The position numbers and the translations under genes are program-made. A stretch of DNA of 64,000 nt from Streptomyces amritsarensis (GTDB lineage: Bacteria; Actinomycetota; Actinomycetes; Streptomycetales; Streptomycetaceae). The notes beneath the pieces are model-generated. The model saw nothing but the letters and a program-made list of their open reading frames with translations. It had not been told where the DNA came from and searched no databases. The stretch covers positions 74,158 to 138,157 of the forward strand of contig NZ_MQUR01000002.1 in the NCBI RefSeq assembly GCF_001953875.1, written 5' to 3'. Positions 56,452 to 64,000 of this stretch are shown here, in pieces (the first letter of the stretch is position 1; every line of letters begins with the position of its first letter).

Positions 56452-58089
56452 ATGACTGCAACCCTCGTCGCCAAGAAGCTCACCGCCGCGCACGGTGAGC
56501 GCACGCTCTTCGCCGATCTCGACCTCGTCGTCGCGCCCGGCGACGTCATCGGCCTCGTCGGCGTGAACGGCGCCGGCAAGTCGACCCTGCTGCGCCTGCT
56601 CGCCGGACTGGACACCCCCGAGACCGGGGAGCTGCGGCTCTCGCCGCCCACCGCCGCCGTGGGCCACCTCCCGCAGGAGCCGGAGCGCCGGCCCGAGGAG
56701 TCGGTCCGGGACTTCCTGGCCCGGCGTACGGGCGTGGCCGCCGCCCAGGCGGAGCTCGACGCGGCGACGCAGGGCCTGGTGGACGGGACGCCGGGCGCGG
56801 ACGACGCCTACGCGAGCGCGCTCGACCGGTGGCTGGACCTCGGCGGCGCCGACCTCGACGAGCGCGCCGAGGAGGTCGCGGACGACCTCGGCCTGGCGGT
56901 CGGCCTCGATCTGCCGATGACGGCGCTGTCCGGCGGACAGGCGGCCCGTGCGGGCCTGGCCTCGCTCCTCCTCTCCCGCTACGACGTCTTCCTGCTCGAC
57001 GAGCCCACCAACGACCTGGACCTGGACGGTCTGGAGCGGCTGGAGCGGTTCGTCACGGGGCTGCGCGCCGGGACCGTCGTGATCAGCCACGACCGTGAGT
57101 TCCTGACGCGGACCGTGACCAAGGTGCTCGAACTCGATCTGGCGCAGCAGCAGATCAACCTCTACGGCGGCGGCTACGACTCCTACCTGGAGGAGCGCGC
57201 ACGGGCCCGCAGCCACGCGCGCGAGGAGTTCGACGAGTACGCGGACAAGAAGGCCGCCCTCGAGGGCCGGGCCCAGATGCAGCGCAACTGGATGGACAAG
57301 GGCGTGCGCAACGCCCGCCGCAAGTCCACCGACAACGACAAGATCGGCAAGGCGCTGCGGGGCGAGTCCAGCGAGAAGCAGGCCGCCAAGGCCCGCCAGA
57401 CGCAGCGGGCGATCGAGCGGCTGGAGGTCGTCGAGGAGCCGCGCAAGGAGTGGGAGCTGCGCATGGAGATCGCGGCGGCCCCGCGCTCGGGCTCCGTGGT
57501 GGCGACCCTGCGCGAGGCGGCCGTCAAGCGCGGGGACTTCTCCTTCGGCCCGGCCAGCCTGCAGATCGACTGGGCGGACCGGGTGGCGATCACCGGGGCC
57601 AACGGCGCCGGCAAGTCCACCCTCCTCGCGATGCTCCTGGGCCGGCTGGCCCCGGACTCCGGCTCGGCCACCCTCGGCTCCGGCGTCCTGGTCGGCGAGG
57701 TCGACCAGGCCCGCGGCCTGTTCCTCGGGGGCGAACCGCTGCTGGAGGCGTTCTGCGCGGCCGTCCCCGACACCGAGCCCGCCGAAGTACGCACCCTGCT
57801 GGCGAAGTTCGGCCTCAAGGCGGCGCACGTCCTGCGTCCGGCGGCGACCCTCTCCCCCGGTGAGCGCACCCGTGCCGCTCTCGCGCTGCTCCAGGGCCGC
57901 GGGGTGAACCTGCTGGTCCTGGACGAGCCGACCAACCACCTCGACCTGTCGGCGATCGAGCAGCTGGAGTCCGCGCTGGAGTCCTACGAGGGAACCCTCC
58001 TGCTGGTCACGCACGACCGCCGGATGCTCGACGCGGTCCAGGTGACCCGCCGCCTGGAAGTCTCCGGCGGCAAGGTCACCGAGGTCTAG
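56452..58089 (+). CDS. ABC-F family ATPase
   Basis: 545 residues: two ABC domains on one chain without membrane segments. Domain 1: GVNGAGKSTLLRLLAGL, LSGGQAARAGLASLLL, DVFLLDEPTNDLDLDG. A linker rich in Arg/Lys (about 230-330) follows. Domain 2: GANGAGKSTLLAMLLG, LSPGERTRAALALLQ, LLVLDEPTNHLDLS. ABC-F proteins act on the ribosome in translation control or antibiotic protection; the short linker and lack of a resistance neighbour favour a housekeeping or general role. Possibly leaderless. Confidence 0.92.
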   Translation: MTATLVAKKLTAAHGERTLFADLDLVVAPGDVIGLVGVNGAGKSTLLRLLAGLDTPETGELRLSPPTAAVGHLPQEPERRPEESVRDFLARRTGVAAAQAELDAATQGLVDGTPGADDAYASALDRWLDLGGADLDERAEEVADDLGLAVGLDLPMTALSGGQAARAGLASLLLSRYDVFLLDEPTNDLDLDGLERLERFVTGLRAGTVVISHDREFLTRTVTKVLELDLAQQQINLYGGGYDSYLEERARARSHAREEFDEYADKKAALEGRAQMQRNWMDKGVRNARRKSTDNDKIGKALRGESSEKQAAKARQTQRAIERLEVVEEPRKEWELRMEIAAAPRSGSVVATLREAAVKRGDFSFGPASLQIDWADRVAITGANGAGKSTLLAMLLGRLAPDSGSATLGSGVLVGEVDQARGLFLGGEPLLEAFCAAVPDTEPAEVRTLLAKFGLKAAHVLRPAATLSPGERTRAALALLQGRGVNLLVLDEPTNHLDLSAIEQLESALESYEGTLLLVTHDRRMLDAVQVTRRLEVSGGKVTEV

Positions 58090-58230
58090 GGAGCCGGGCG
58101 GCTGCCGAGGGGTCCCGCCGGGCACGGCGTTCACGCGCCTCGGGCACCGGCAGGCCGACGGGGACGGCGTACGCCTCGGCGGGCGGCAGTCCGGACGCCG
58201 GGGCCCGGCGGGACCGCTCCACGGGCCGGT

Positions 58231-59010
58231 TCAGGCGGGCGGCCCTGCGGGGGCCCGGCGCTTGCGGGCCATCTTCCGGGCGACGAACGTGCGCGGGAGG
58301 TGGCGGGCGGCGAAGGCGTAGGCCTGGTAGCGGCGGCCGGTGATGCTGACCGGGCGGCGCAGGGCGAGGTCCCTCAGCGCCTGCTCGACGACGGCCTGCG
58401 GTTCCAGCCAGACCTCGTCGCGCAGCGCGCTGACGTCCATCCCGGCGCGTTCCTGGAACTCGGTGCGGGTGAAGCCGGGGACGACGGCCAGCACCCGGAC
58501 GTTGTAGGGCTCCATGTCCACCCGGAGGGACTCGCTGAACGCGGTGACCCAGGCCTTGGCGGCCCCGTAGGTGCCCGTGGGCAGCAGTCCGGCCACCGAG
58601 GAGACGTTGACGACGGCTCCGCGGCGGCGCTCGCGCAGCCCGGGCAGCGCGGCGTGGGTGAGCCGCAGCGGGACCTTGACGAGGAGGTCGAGCATCCGCT
58701 CCTCGTCCTCGACGGGGTTGTACGGGAAGGGCGCGGGGAGCCCGAAGCCCGCGTTGTTGACCAGGATGTCCACGGGCCGGGCCCGGTCGGCGAGCCGCTC
58801 GGCGACGGCCGCGAGGCCCGCCGGGTCCAGCAGGTCGGCGGGCAGCACCTCGCAGGCGGTGCCGTACTCGTGGGCCAGGGCGCCGGCGACGGCGCCCAGC
58901 CGGTCCTTGTCGCGGGCGACGAGGACCAGGTCGCAGCCCTTGGCGGCGAATCCCCGGGCGAAGGCGGCGCCCAGTCCGCCGCTGGCTCCGGTGATCAGTA
59001 CGGTGGTCAC
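58231..59010 (-). CDS. Short-chain dehydrogenase of the DltE/acyl-reductase type
   Basis: 259 residues, SDR. VLITGASGGLGAAFARGF, VLVARDKDRL (Arg favours NADP), VDILVNNAGFGLPAPF, VVNVSSVAGLLPTGTYGAAKAWV with Ser and YxxxK, and a basic tail (RKMARKRRAP). The substrate is unknown. GTG start overlapping the stop of the membrane protein gene (GTGA), third gene of a coupled trio. Confidence 0.9.
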   Translation of the reverse strand: MTTVLITGASGGLGAAFARGFAAKGCDLVLVARDKDRLGAVAGALAHEYGTACEVLPADLLDPAGLAAVAERLADRARPVDILVNNAGFGLPAPFPYNPVEDEERMLDLLVKVPLRLTHAALPGLRERRRGAVVNVSSVAGLLPTGTYGAAKAWVTAFSESLRVDMEPYNVRVLAVVPGFTRTEFQERAGMDVSALRDEVWLEPQAVVEQALRDLALRRPVSITGRRYQAYAFAARHLPRTFVARKMARKRRAPAGPPA

Positions 59011-60194
59011 GGCGCTTTCACTTCCTCGGTGGTGGCCGGCGAGGCGTAGGCCTCGGCGACGTCGACGAGGAACCGCGCCTCGTCGGCCAGGTCCCCGCCT
59101 TCGTTCGAACTCTGGATGGCCGCGGGCAGTTCCAGCCCGGCCGCCTCGCCCGGCCGCCCGGGCAGTCCGGCGAGTTTGGCCCGCCGTGCGTCCTTCAGTA
59201 CGCGGGCCAGCGCGGCCGCGGTGCGCCGCTGCTCGGGGATCCCGCGGTCGGCGGCCCGGCCGCGGGCCTGCTCCAGGGCGCCCGGCCGGACGTATTCCCC
59301 CAGGATCAAGATGGCGTCGCGCGTCTCGATGACCTTGCGGTAGACCAGCAGGTTGCGCGGGACCGGCGGCCACAGCAGCTCCACCACCCGGCCCGAGCGC
59401 GGCTTGTTGAGGGCCACGTGCGGGACCGCCTCGACCAGGTCGCGCCACAGCGGCCACAGCCGCCACGCGGTGGCGGTGTCGGCGAAGGTGCTGCGGAGGG
59501 TGAACAGGGTGGGCACGAGGATCGCGGCGGCGCGCAGCAGGCCGTGCAGGTTCATCAGCAGCGGAAGGGCGGGCATCGCCCAGGTGTTGGCGAACAGCGC
59601 CTTGGCCAGGTAGGCCAGCCAGAACAGTCCGGCGAGCGCGGTGCCGAGGCCGAAGAGGCGCAGGCCCGCGGCCAGTCCCCGGCTCTCGGTGCGCCGGCTG
59701 TAGCGCCAGCACAGGGCCACGCACACGGCGTTGGCGATCACGTGGGCGGAGATCAGCACGAGCCAGTACGCGAGGGACGGCACGGGGTCGCCGACCGGGG
59801 GCATGGCGTGGGTGCCGTGGCCGGGCGCGGCGGCGTCCAGGGCGACGAGCGCGGTCAGCCAGGCCGCGGTGGCGGCGCAGGAGGCGAGTCGCAGGCGGCG
59901 GCCGCGGGTGGCGGCGGCGACGAAGTAGAGGACCGCGCCCGCGGACAGCACCCCGATGAGGTTGCGGACGAGGCCGATGGTGTGGGCGTAGCCGGCGCCG
60001 CGGGTCATCGCGTAGGAGACGACGTCCGGAAGGTTCAGGGTCATCGCCGCGGCGGCGGTCGCGACGGCCAGCCACAGGCCGCGCTGCTGGGGCGAGCGCA
60101 GGGCGCCCGGGGCGCGCAGAAGGACGGCGAGCCACAGGCAGACCATGCTCGGGACGGCGAGCCAGTTGCCGAAGTCGGTGAGGTCAGCCGCCAT
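59007..60194 (-). CDS. MAB_1171c-like multi-TM protein with DUF6545-type C-terminus
   Basis: 395 residues. Seven or so TM helices in residues 10-240 (e.g. WLAVPSMVCLWLAVLL, LWLAVATAAAAMTLNLPDVVSY, YWLVLISAHVIANAVCVALCW) and a cytoplasmic C-terminal region with ATAWRLWPLWRDLVEAVPHVALN, the conserved block of this actinobacterial family. It is labelled putative transporter or regulator in relatives, without evidence of function. It overlaps the ImmA/IrrE-like gene by 11 bases and the SDR gene by four. Confidence 0.85.
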   Translation of the reverse strand: MAADLTDFGNWLAVPSMVCLWLAVLLRAPGALRSPQQRGLWLAVATAAAAMTLNLPDVVSYAMTRGAGYAHTIGLVRNLIGVLSAGAVLYFVAAATRGRRLRLASCAATAAWLTALVALDAAAPGHGTHAMPPVGDPVPSLAYWLVLISAHVIANAVCVALCWRYSRRTESRGLAAGLRLFGLGTALAGLFWLAYLAKALFANTWAMPALPLLMNLHGLLRAAAILVPTLFTLRSTFADTATAWRLWPLWRDLVEAVPHVALNKPRSGRVVELLWPPVPRNLLVYRKVIETRDAILILGEYVRPGALEQARGRAADRGIPEQRRTAAALARVLKDARRAKLAGLPGRPGEAAGLELPAAIQSSNEGGDLADEARFLVDVAEAYASPATTEEVKAP

Positions 60195-60684
60195 CGGTGC
60201 CCCGCGCGTACCCCATGGCGGACTCCAGCCGGGCCAGGGTGCCGCGGCCTTGCGCGGGGGTGCGCGGGCCGGCGTTCGCGGTGCGGATGCGGATCATGCT
60301 CGCGAGCATCTCGGCCTCCTGCTCCTGGCGGGTGGTGTAGTTGGTGCGGCCGAGCACGACGGGGGCGTGGCCGTCGCTCTCCTCGCCCTCCAGCGAGTGG
60401 TGCCCGAAGAGGATGTGGCCGAGCTCGTGGAGGACGATGTGCTCCCGGTGCAGCGGGGTGGTCTGCGCCTCGTAGAAGACGTAGTCGATGCTGGCGGTGC
60501 CCACCCACAGGCCGCAGACCCCGGATTCCGCCGCCTCCTTGGGCAGGGGGTGGAGCCGGATGGGGCGGCCGCGCTGCTCCGCAATCCGCCGGCACAGGAC
60601 GTCCAGGGAGAACGGGTGGGTCAGATCCAGATGGCCGAGAATGTTCTCGCACCTTTTGCGAATGCTGAGTTGCCGGTGGGACAT
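60184..60684 (-). CDS. ImmA/IrrE-like metallopeptidase
   Basis: 166 residues. The zinc peptidase motif is H86-E-L-G-H90 (IVLHELGHILFGHH), with the acidic third ligand in QEQEAEMLASMIR. ImmA/IrrE-like proteases cut DNA-bound repressors in other bacteria. Here the usual partner, an XRE repressor, is not adjacent; instead the gene is coupled to a MAB_1171c-like membrane protein, an arrangement frequent in streptomycetes. AGAGGG precedes the ATG at 60684. Confidence 0.88.
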   Translation of the reverse strand: MSHRQLSIRKRCENILGHLDLTHPFSLDVLCRRIAEQRGRPIRLHPLPKEAAESGVCGLWVGTASIDYVFYEAQTTPLHREHIVLHELGHILFGHHSLEGEESDGHAPVVLGRTNYTTRQEQEAEMLASMIRIRTANAGPRTPAQGRGTLARLESAMGYARGTDGG

Positions 60685-60988
60685 GTGATCCCTCTTCGGA
60701 CCCTTTCCGGGGCAGCGTCGGTAGGCGTGTGTGGGCATGGGCATGACGTCCTGTGCCTTCAAGGCGGCCTCGGGCAATGCAGTCCTGAGGGGGGAAACAC
60801 GGAAGCCCGTTCGCCGGGTGACGAACGGGCGTTCCACCATGCCTACAGATCTTGTACGGGAGTTGGCAAGGAAAGTCCCCAGGTGGGGAACCTATTCGGC
60901 CATCGCGTACGAGGTCCTTCACGCGCCGGGTGGCCTGGGGCCGCCCCTGGCCGTGCGCAATCCCTTCCGCACGGCCCGACGCCGGGTG
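60685..60988. other. Non-coding region between the peptidase and tex
   Basis: About 300 bases. It holds the presumed promoter of the ImmA/IrrE-like gene (TTGCCC-17-ACAGGA is a weak candidate on the - strand) and the tex terminator hairpin at 60805-60830. No further gene is recognised. Confidence 0.45.
60805..60830 (-). terminator. Terminator of tex
   Basis: GCCCGTTCG ... CGAACGGGC with an 8-base loop, followed on the - strand by TTCCGTGTTTCCCC, about 160 bases past the tex stop. Confidence 0.6.
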
Positions 60989-63412
60989 TCAGCGGTTGCG
61001 GCGCTCCTCGCCTCCGGTGAGGCCGGCTCGGCGCAGCGCGTCGGCCATCGCGCTGTTCGCGGGCGCGGGTGCCGCGCCGCCCTGCCGCCCGCCCCGGCCG
61101 CCGCTCTGGCCCTGGCCGCGCTCGCCCTGGTTCCTGCCGCCGCCCTGGCCGGCCGCTCCGCCGCGCTGCTGCGGGGGACGGCCGCCGCCGCGCCGCTCCT
61201 CGCGCTGGCGCGGGGCGCCGGCGCCGCGCTCCGCGCCGGGCTCGTCCTCCAGGCGCAGGGTCAGCGAGATCCGCTTGCGCGGGATGTCCACGTCCATGAC
61301 CTTGACGCGGACGATGTCGCCCGGCTTGACGACGTCCCGGGGGTCCTTGACGAAGTTCTTCGACAGCGCCGAGACGTGCGCCAGGCCGTCCTGGTGGACG
61401 CCGATGTCGATGAAGGCGCCGAAGGCGGCCACGTTGGTGACCACGCCCTCCAGGATCATCCCGGGGGCCAGGTCGCCGATCTTCTCGACGCCCTCCTTGA
61501 AGGTCGCCGTCTTGAAGGCCGGACGCGGGTCGCGGCCGGGCTTCTCCAGCTCGCGCAGGATGTCGGTGACGGTGGGCAGGCCGAAGGCCTCGGTGACGAA
61601 CTGCTCGGGGCGCAGGGAGCGCAGGACCCCGGTGTTGCCGATCAGCGCGGCCACCTCGCCGCCCGCCGTCTTGCCCATCGCCCGGACCACCGGGTAGGCC
61701 TCGGGGTGCACGGCCGAGGCGTCCAGCGGGTCGTCCCCGCCGCGGATCCGCAGGAAGCCCGCGCACTGCTCGTACGCCTTGGGGCCGAGCCGGGCCACGT
61801 CCTTGAGGCCCTTGCGGCTGCGGAAGGGGCCGTTGGCATCGCGGTGGGCGACGATGTTCTCGGCGAGGGTCCCGCTGATGCCGGAGACCCGCGAGAGCAG
61901 TGGCGCGGAGGCGGTGTTGACGTCCACGCCGACGCCGTTCACGCAGTCCTCGACCACCGCGTCGAGGGAGCGGGACAGCTTCACCTCGGACAGGTCGTGC
62001 TGGTACTGGCCGACGCCGATCGACTTCGGGTCGATCTTGACCAGCTCGGCGAGGGGGTCCTGCAGGCGGCGGGCGATGGAGACCGCGCCGCGCAGCGACA
62101 CGTCCATGCCGGGCAGTTCCTGCGAGGCGAAGGCGGAGGCCGAGTACACGGAGGCGCCCGCCTCCGAGACCATCACCTTGGTGAGCCCCAGCTCCGGATG
62201 GCGGGAGATGAGGTCCCCGGCCAGCTTGTCGGTCTCGCGGGAGGCGGTGCCGTTGCCGATGGCGACCAGCTCGACCGCGTGCTCCTTGGCGAGGCGGGCC
62301 AGCTTCGCGAGGGACTCGTCCCACTTGTTGGCGGGCACGTGCGGGTGGATGACGTCGGTGGCCACGACCTTGCCGGTGGCGTCCACGACGGCGACCTTCA
62401 CGCCGGTGCGGAAGCCCGGGTCGAGGCCGAGGGTGGCGCGGGTGCCGGCGGGCGCCGCGAGCAGCAGGTCGCGCAGGTTCGACGCGAAGACCCGTACGGC
62501 CTCGTCCTCGGCGGCCTGGCGCAGCCGCGTCCGCAGGTCGATGCCGAGGTGCACCTGGATCTTGGTGCGCCAGCACCAGCGGACGGTGTCCGCGAGCCAC
62601 TTGTCCCCGGGGCGGCCGCGATCCGCGACGCCGAAGCGGCGCGCGATCATGCCCTCGTAGGTGGAGGGGCCGGGGGTGTCGGCGTCCTCGGGGGCCTCGG
62701 GTTCCAGGTTGAGGTCGAGGACGTCCTCCTTCTCGCCGCGGAGCATGGCGAGGACGCGGTGCGAGGGCAGCGCCGTGAACGGCTCGGCGAAGTCGAAATA
62801 GTCGGCGAACTTGGCGCCGGCCTCCTCCTTGCCCTCGCGGACCTTCGCGGCGAGCCGGCCGCGGCCCCACATGCGCTCGCGGAGCTCGCCGATCAGGTCG
62901 GCGTCCTCGGCGAACCGCTCGGTGAGGATGGCGCGGGCGCCCTCCAGGGCGGCCGCCGGGTCGGCGACGCCCCGGTCGGCGTCGACGAACGCGGCCGCCG
63001 CGGCGGCCGGGTCCACCGACGGATCGGCCAGCAGGCCGTCCGCGAGCGGTTCCAGACCGGCCTCGCGGGCGATCTGCGCCTTGGTGCGGCGCTTGGGCTT
63101 GAAGGGCAGGTAGATGTCCTCCAGGCGCGCCTTGGTGTCGGCCGCGTTGATCCGGGCCTCCAGCTCCGCGTCGAGCTTGCCCTGCTCCCGCACGGAGTCC
63201 AGGATCGCCGCGCGCCGGTCCTCCAGCTCGCGCAGATACCTCAGCCGCTCCTCGAGGGTGCGCAGCTGGGCGTCGTCGAGCATCTCGGTCGCTTCCTTGC
63301 GGTAGCGCGCGATGAACGGCACGGTGGAGCCGCCGTCGAGCAGCTCGACGGCGGCCTTGACCTGCCGCTCCCGTACGCCGAGCTCTTCGGCGATCCTGCC
63401 TTCGATGGACAT
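60989..63412 (-). CDS. tex: Tex family RNA-binding transcription accessory protein
   Basis: 807 residues. N-terminal Tex helical region (1-190, TVPFIARYRKEATEMLDDAQLR, KRRTKAQIAREAGLEPLA), YqgF/RNase H-like domain (about 320-450, LGLDPGFRTGVKVAVVD), helix-hairpin-helix region (NTASAPLLSRVSGISGTLAENIVAHR), and an S1 domain near 640-710 (GMILEGVVTNVAAFGAFIDIGVHQDGLAHVSAL). The last 75 residues are an RGG/GRG-rich tail, a further RNA-binding feature. ATG 63412; a GTG two codons upstream is possible. It is transcribed alone. Confidence 0.95.
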   Translation of the reverse strand: MSIEGRIAEELGVRERQVKAAVELLDGGSTVPFIARYRKEATEMLDDAQLRTLEERLRYLRELEDRRAAILDSVREQGKLDAELEARINAADTKARLEDIYLPFKPKRRTKAQIAREAGLEPLADGLLADPSVDPAAAAAAFVDADRGVADPAAALEGARAILTERFAEDADLIGELRERMWGRGRLAAKVREGKEEAGAKFADYFDFAEPFTALPSHRVLAMLRGEKEDVLDLNLEPEAPEDADTPGPSTYEGMIARRFGVADRGRPGDKWLADTVRWCWRTKIQVHLGIDLRTRLRQAAEDEAVRVFASNLRDLLLAAPAGTRATLGLDPGFRTGVKVAVVDATGKVVATDVIHPHVPANKWDESLAKLARLAKEHAVELVAIGNGTASRETDKLAGDLISRHPELGLTKVMVSEAGASVYSASAFASQELPGMDVSLRGAVSIARRLQDPLAELVKIDPKSIGVGQYQHDLSEVKLSRSLDAVVEDCVNGVGVDVNTASAPLLSRVSGISGTLAENIVAHRDANGPFRSRKGLKDVARLGPKAYEQCAGFLRIRGGDDPLDASAVHPEAYPVVRAMGKTAGGEVAALIGNTGVLRSLRPEQFVTEAFGLPTVTDILRELEKPGRDPRPAFKTATFKEGVEKIGDLAPGMILEGVVTNVAAFGAFIDIGVHQDGLAHVSALSKNFVKDPRDVVKPGDIVRVKVMDVDIPRKRISLTLRLEDEPGAERGAGAPRQREERRGGGRPPQQRGGAAGQGGGRNQGERGQGQSGGRGGRQGGAAPAPANSAMADALRRAGLTGGEERRNR

Positions 63413-63502
63413 CGTCACGATCGGGTCCCGCCTGCCTTCGTTTGCACTGGAAGGCTGCCAATTGTGGCAGGTGGTGGCGGCGGACCGCGGGAGCCCTGCC
63501 CG

Positions 63503-63700
63503 TCAGGCCCTGCGCATGAGGTCCCCTGGGAAGGCCCCGGCGGTCACGGCCTTGGCGGCGAGGGCGCCGCCGAGCCCGGTGAGGCGGGCCGGGCCGTCCG
63601 CGCCGAGGTGCTCGCAGGGTGCGGCGTCGAGGCGGTCGGCGTAGCTCTCCAGCCGCTCGCGCAGGGCGCCGGGCGGCGCGGCGGGTGTGGACCGGCGTCG
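63503..63700 (-). pseudogene. Coding-like stretch without a start: gene remnant or unusual start
   Basis: The - strand frame ending in TGA at 63503 reads LRERLESYADRLDAAPCEHL and continues to KAVTAGAFPGDLMRRA. Its third codon positions are almost all G or C while second positions vary, as in real genes, over about 65 codons. Upstream it becomes Arg/Pro-rich and meets a stop at 63821; no ATG, GTG or TTG lies in the coding-like part except near its end. It may be the 3' remnant of a lost gene or a short gene starting at CTG. No function is recognised. Confidence 0.35.
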
Positions 63701-63969
63701 ATCCGGACGTTCCCGCGGGCGGGGCCGGGGAGTACGGCGGGGGTTCGGGGCGGGGCGGTGGGCGGTCGGGCCGCAGGCCGGGGCGGGTACGGCCGGGGCG
63801 GACGGGCCCGCGCGGGCGGGTCAGGACCGTTCCACGTGCGGACACGTGACGGCCGAATGGCGATCGTGTGACAGCAGGGGCCATGGACATGACCTGAGCG
63901 GCCAGGGGTGAATACGGTCGAGCGACGACCTTGAACCGAGCTGTCTCCCCTACCCACTTGGAGTCATTC

Positions 63970-64000
63970 GTGCACCGCAAAGTCATCGTCCCGAGCGTGC
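63970..64000 (+). CDS. Start of a gene cut by the right edge
   Basis: GTG at 63970 with GGAG six bases upstream opens a frame reading V-H-R-K-V-I-V-P-S-V to the edge. The basic then hydrophobic start could be the n-region of a signal peptide. Only ten codons are visible, so no function can be given. The preceding 150 bases hold no other gene and are its likely promoter region. Confidence 0.55.
   Translation, partial: MHRKVIVPSV

Noticed and set aside
60731-63871. Open frame of over 1000 codons on the + strand opposite tex
   Set aside because: It is the antisense shadow of tex; high GC at third positions removes stop codons from the complementary frame. The protein is a Gly/Val/Arg-rich string without domains.

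Overview
The window is chromosomal DNA of a streptomycete or close relative. Base composition is very GC-rich and third codon positions are almost always G or C. GTG and TTG starts and 4-base ATGA/GTGA gene overlaps are common. Marker systems include a conservon (cvn), an actinobacterial hopanoid operon, a c-di-AMP (ydaO) riboswitch before a LysM/M23 peptidase, and a leaderless-style promoter. I see no transposase, integrase, phage gene or CRISPR array.

Left third (1-16.1 kb): a catabolic region for plant phenolics. A carotenoid-oxygenase-family enzyme enters at the left edge. Next come a cytosolic binding-protein-like gene and an IclR regulator. A seven-gene + strand run follows: 4-hydroxybenzoate hydroxylase (pobA), then LigJ, LigK, LigI, a fused LigAB protocatechuate 4,5-dioxygenase and LigC. 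This is the protocatechuate 4,5 (meta) cleavage route to pyruvate and oxaloacetate, without a recognisable LigU tautomerase. Converging on it from the right is a - strand set (MaoC hydratase, CoA ligase, amidohydrolase, SDR) with a divergent MarR regulator. It has the gene content of actinobacterial p-hydroxycinnamate (cou) clusters. Together the two sets would take p-coumarate to 4-hydroxybenzoate, protocatechuate and central metabolism. A TetR gene and a YtcJ-like amidohydrolase follow.

Middle (16.1-32.8 kb): a LacI regulator with an 18-bp palindromic operator faces a five-gene oligopeptide/oligosaccharide-type ABC importer. Then come a tRNA-Pro(GGG) with its terminator, a YjbR-type protein, a five-gene conservon (CvnA to CvnD plus a GAF protein), a metallo-beta-lactamase-fold hydrolase, an SGNH hydrolase, a secreted LysM/M23 peptidase under a ydaO riboswitch, and a tyrosine-phosphatase-like protein.

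32.9-52.5 kb: the lipid and envelope region. The hopanoid operon (hpnC, hpnD, a small coupled ORF, hpnE, polyprenyl synthase, shc, hpnG, hpnH, hpnO-type aminotransferase) runs on the - strand with most genes translationally coupled. Upstream of it and in the same direction lies a second block: ABC-2 exporter ATPase and permease, family 2 glycosyltransferase, CDP-alcohol phosphotransferase, glycerol-1-phosphate-dehydrogenase-like enzyme, CTP-type nucleotidyltransferase, and a large DUF5941/CDP-alcohol phosphotransferase fusion that seems to start at CTG. It looks like a dedicated pathway for an exported phospho-polyol glycolipid or polymer whose product I cannot name. A GNAT gene and IPP isomerase (idi) close the region.

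Right end (52.5-64 kb): an anti-sigma-type ATPase, an HdeD-like membrane protein, an enoyl-CoA hydratase, a GlxA regulator paired with a DJ-1/PfpI enzyme, an ABC-F ATPase, a trio of SDR, multi-TM MAB_1171c-like protein and ImmA/IrrE-like metallopeptidase, and the Tex RNA-binding protein. A degraded or atypical coding stretch follows, and the first codons of one more gene lie at the right edge.
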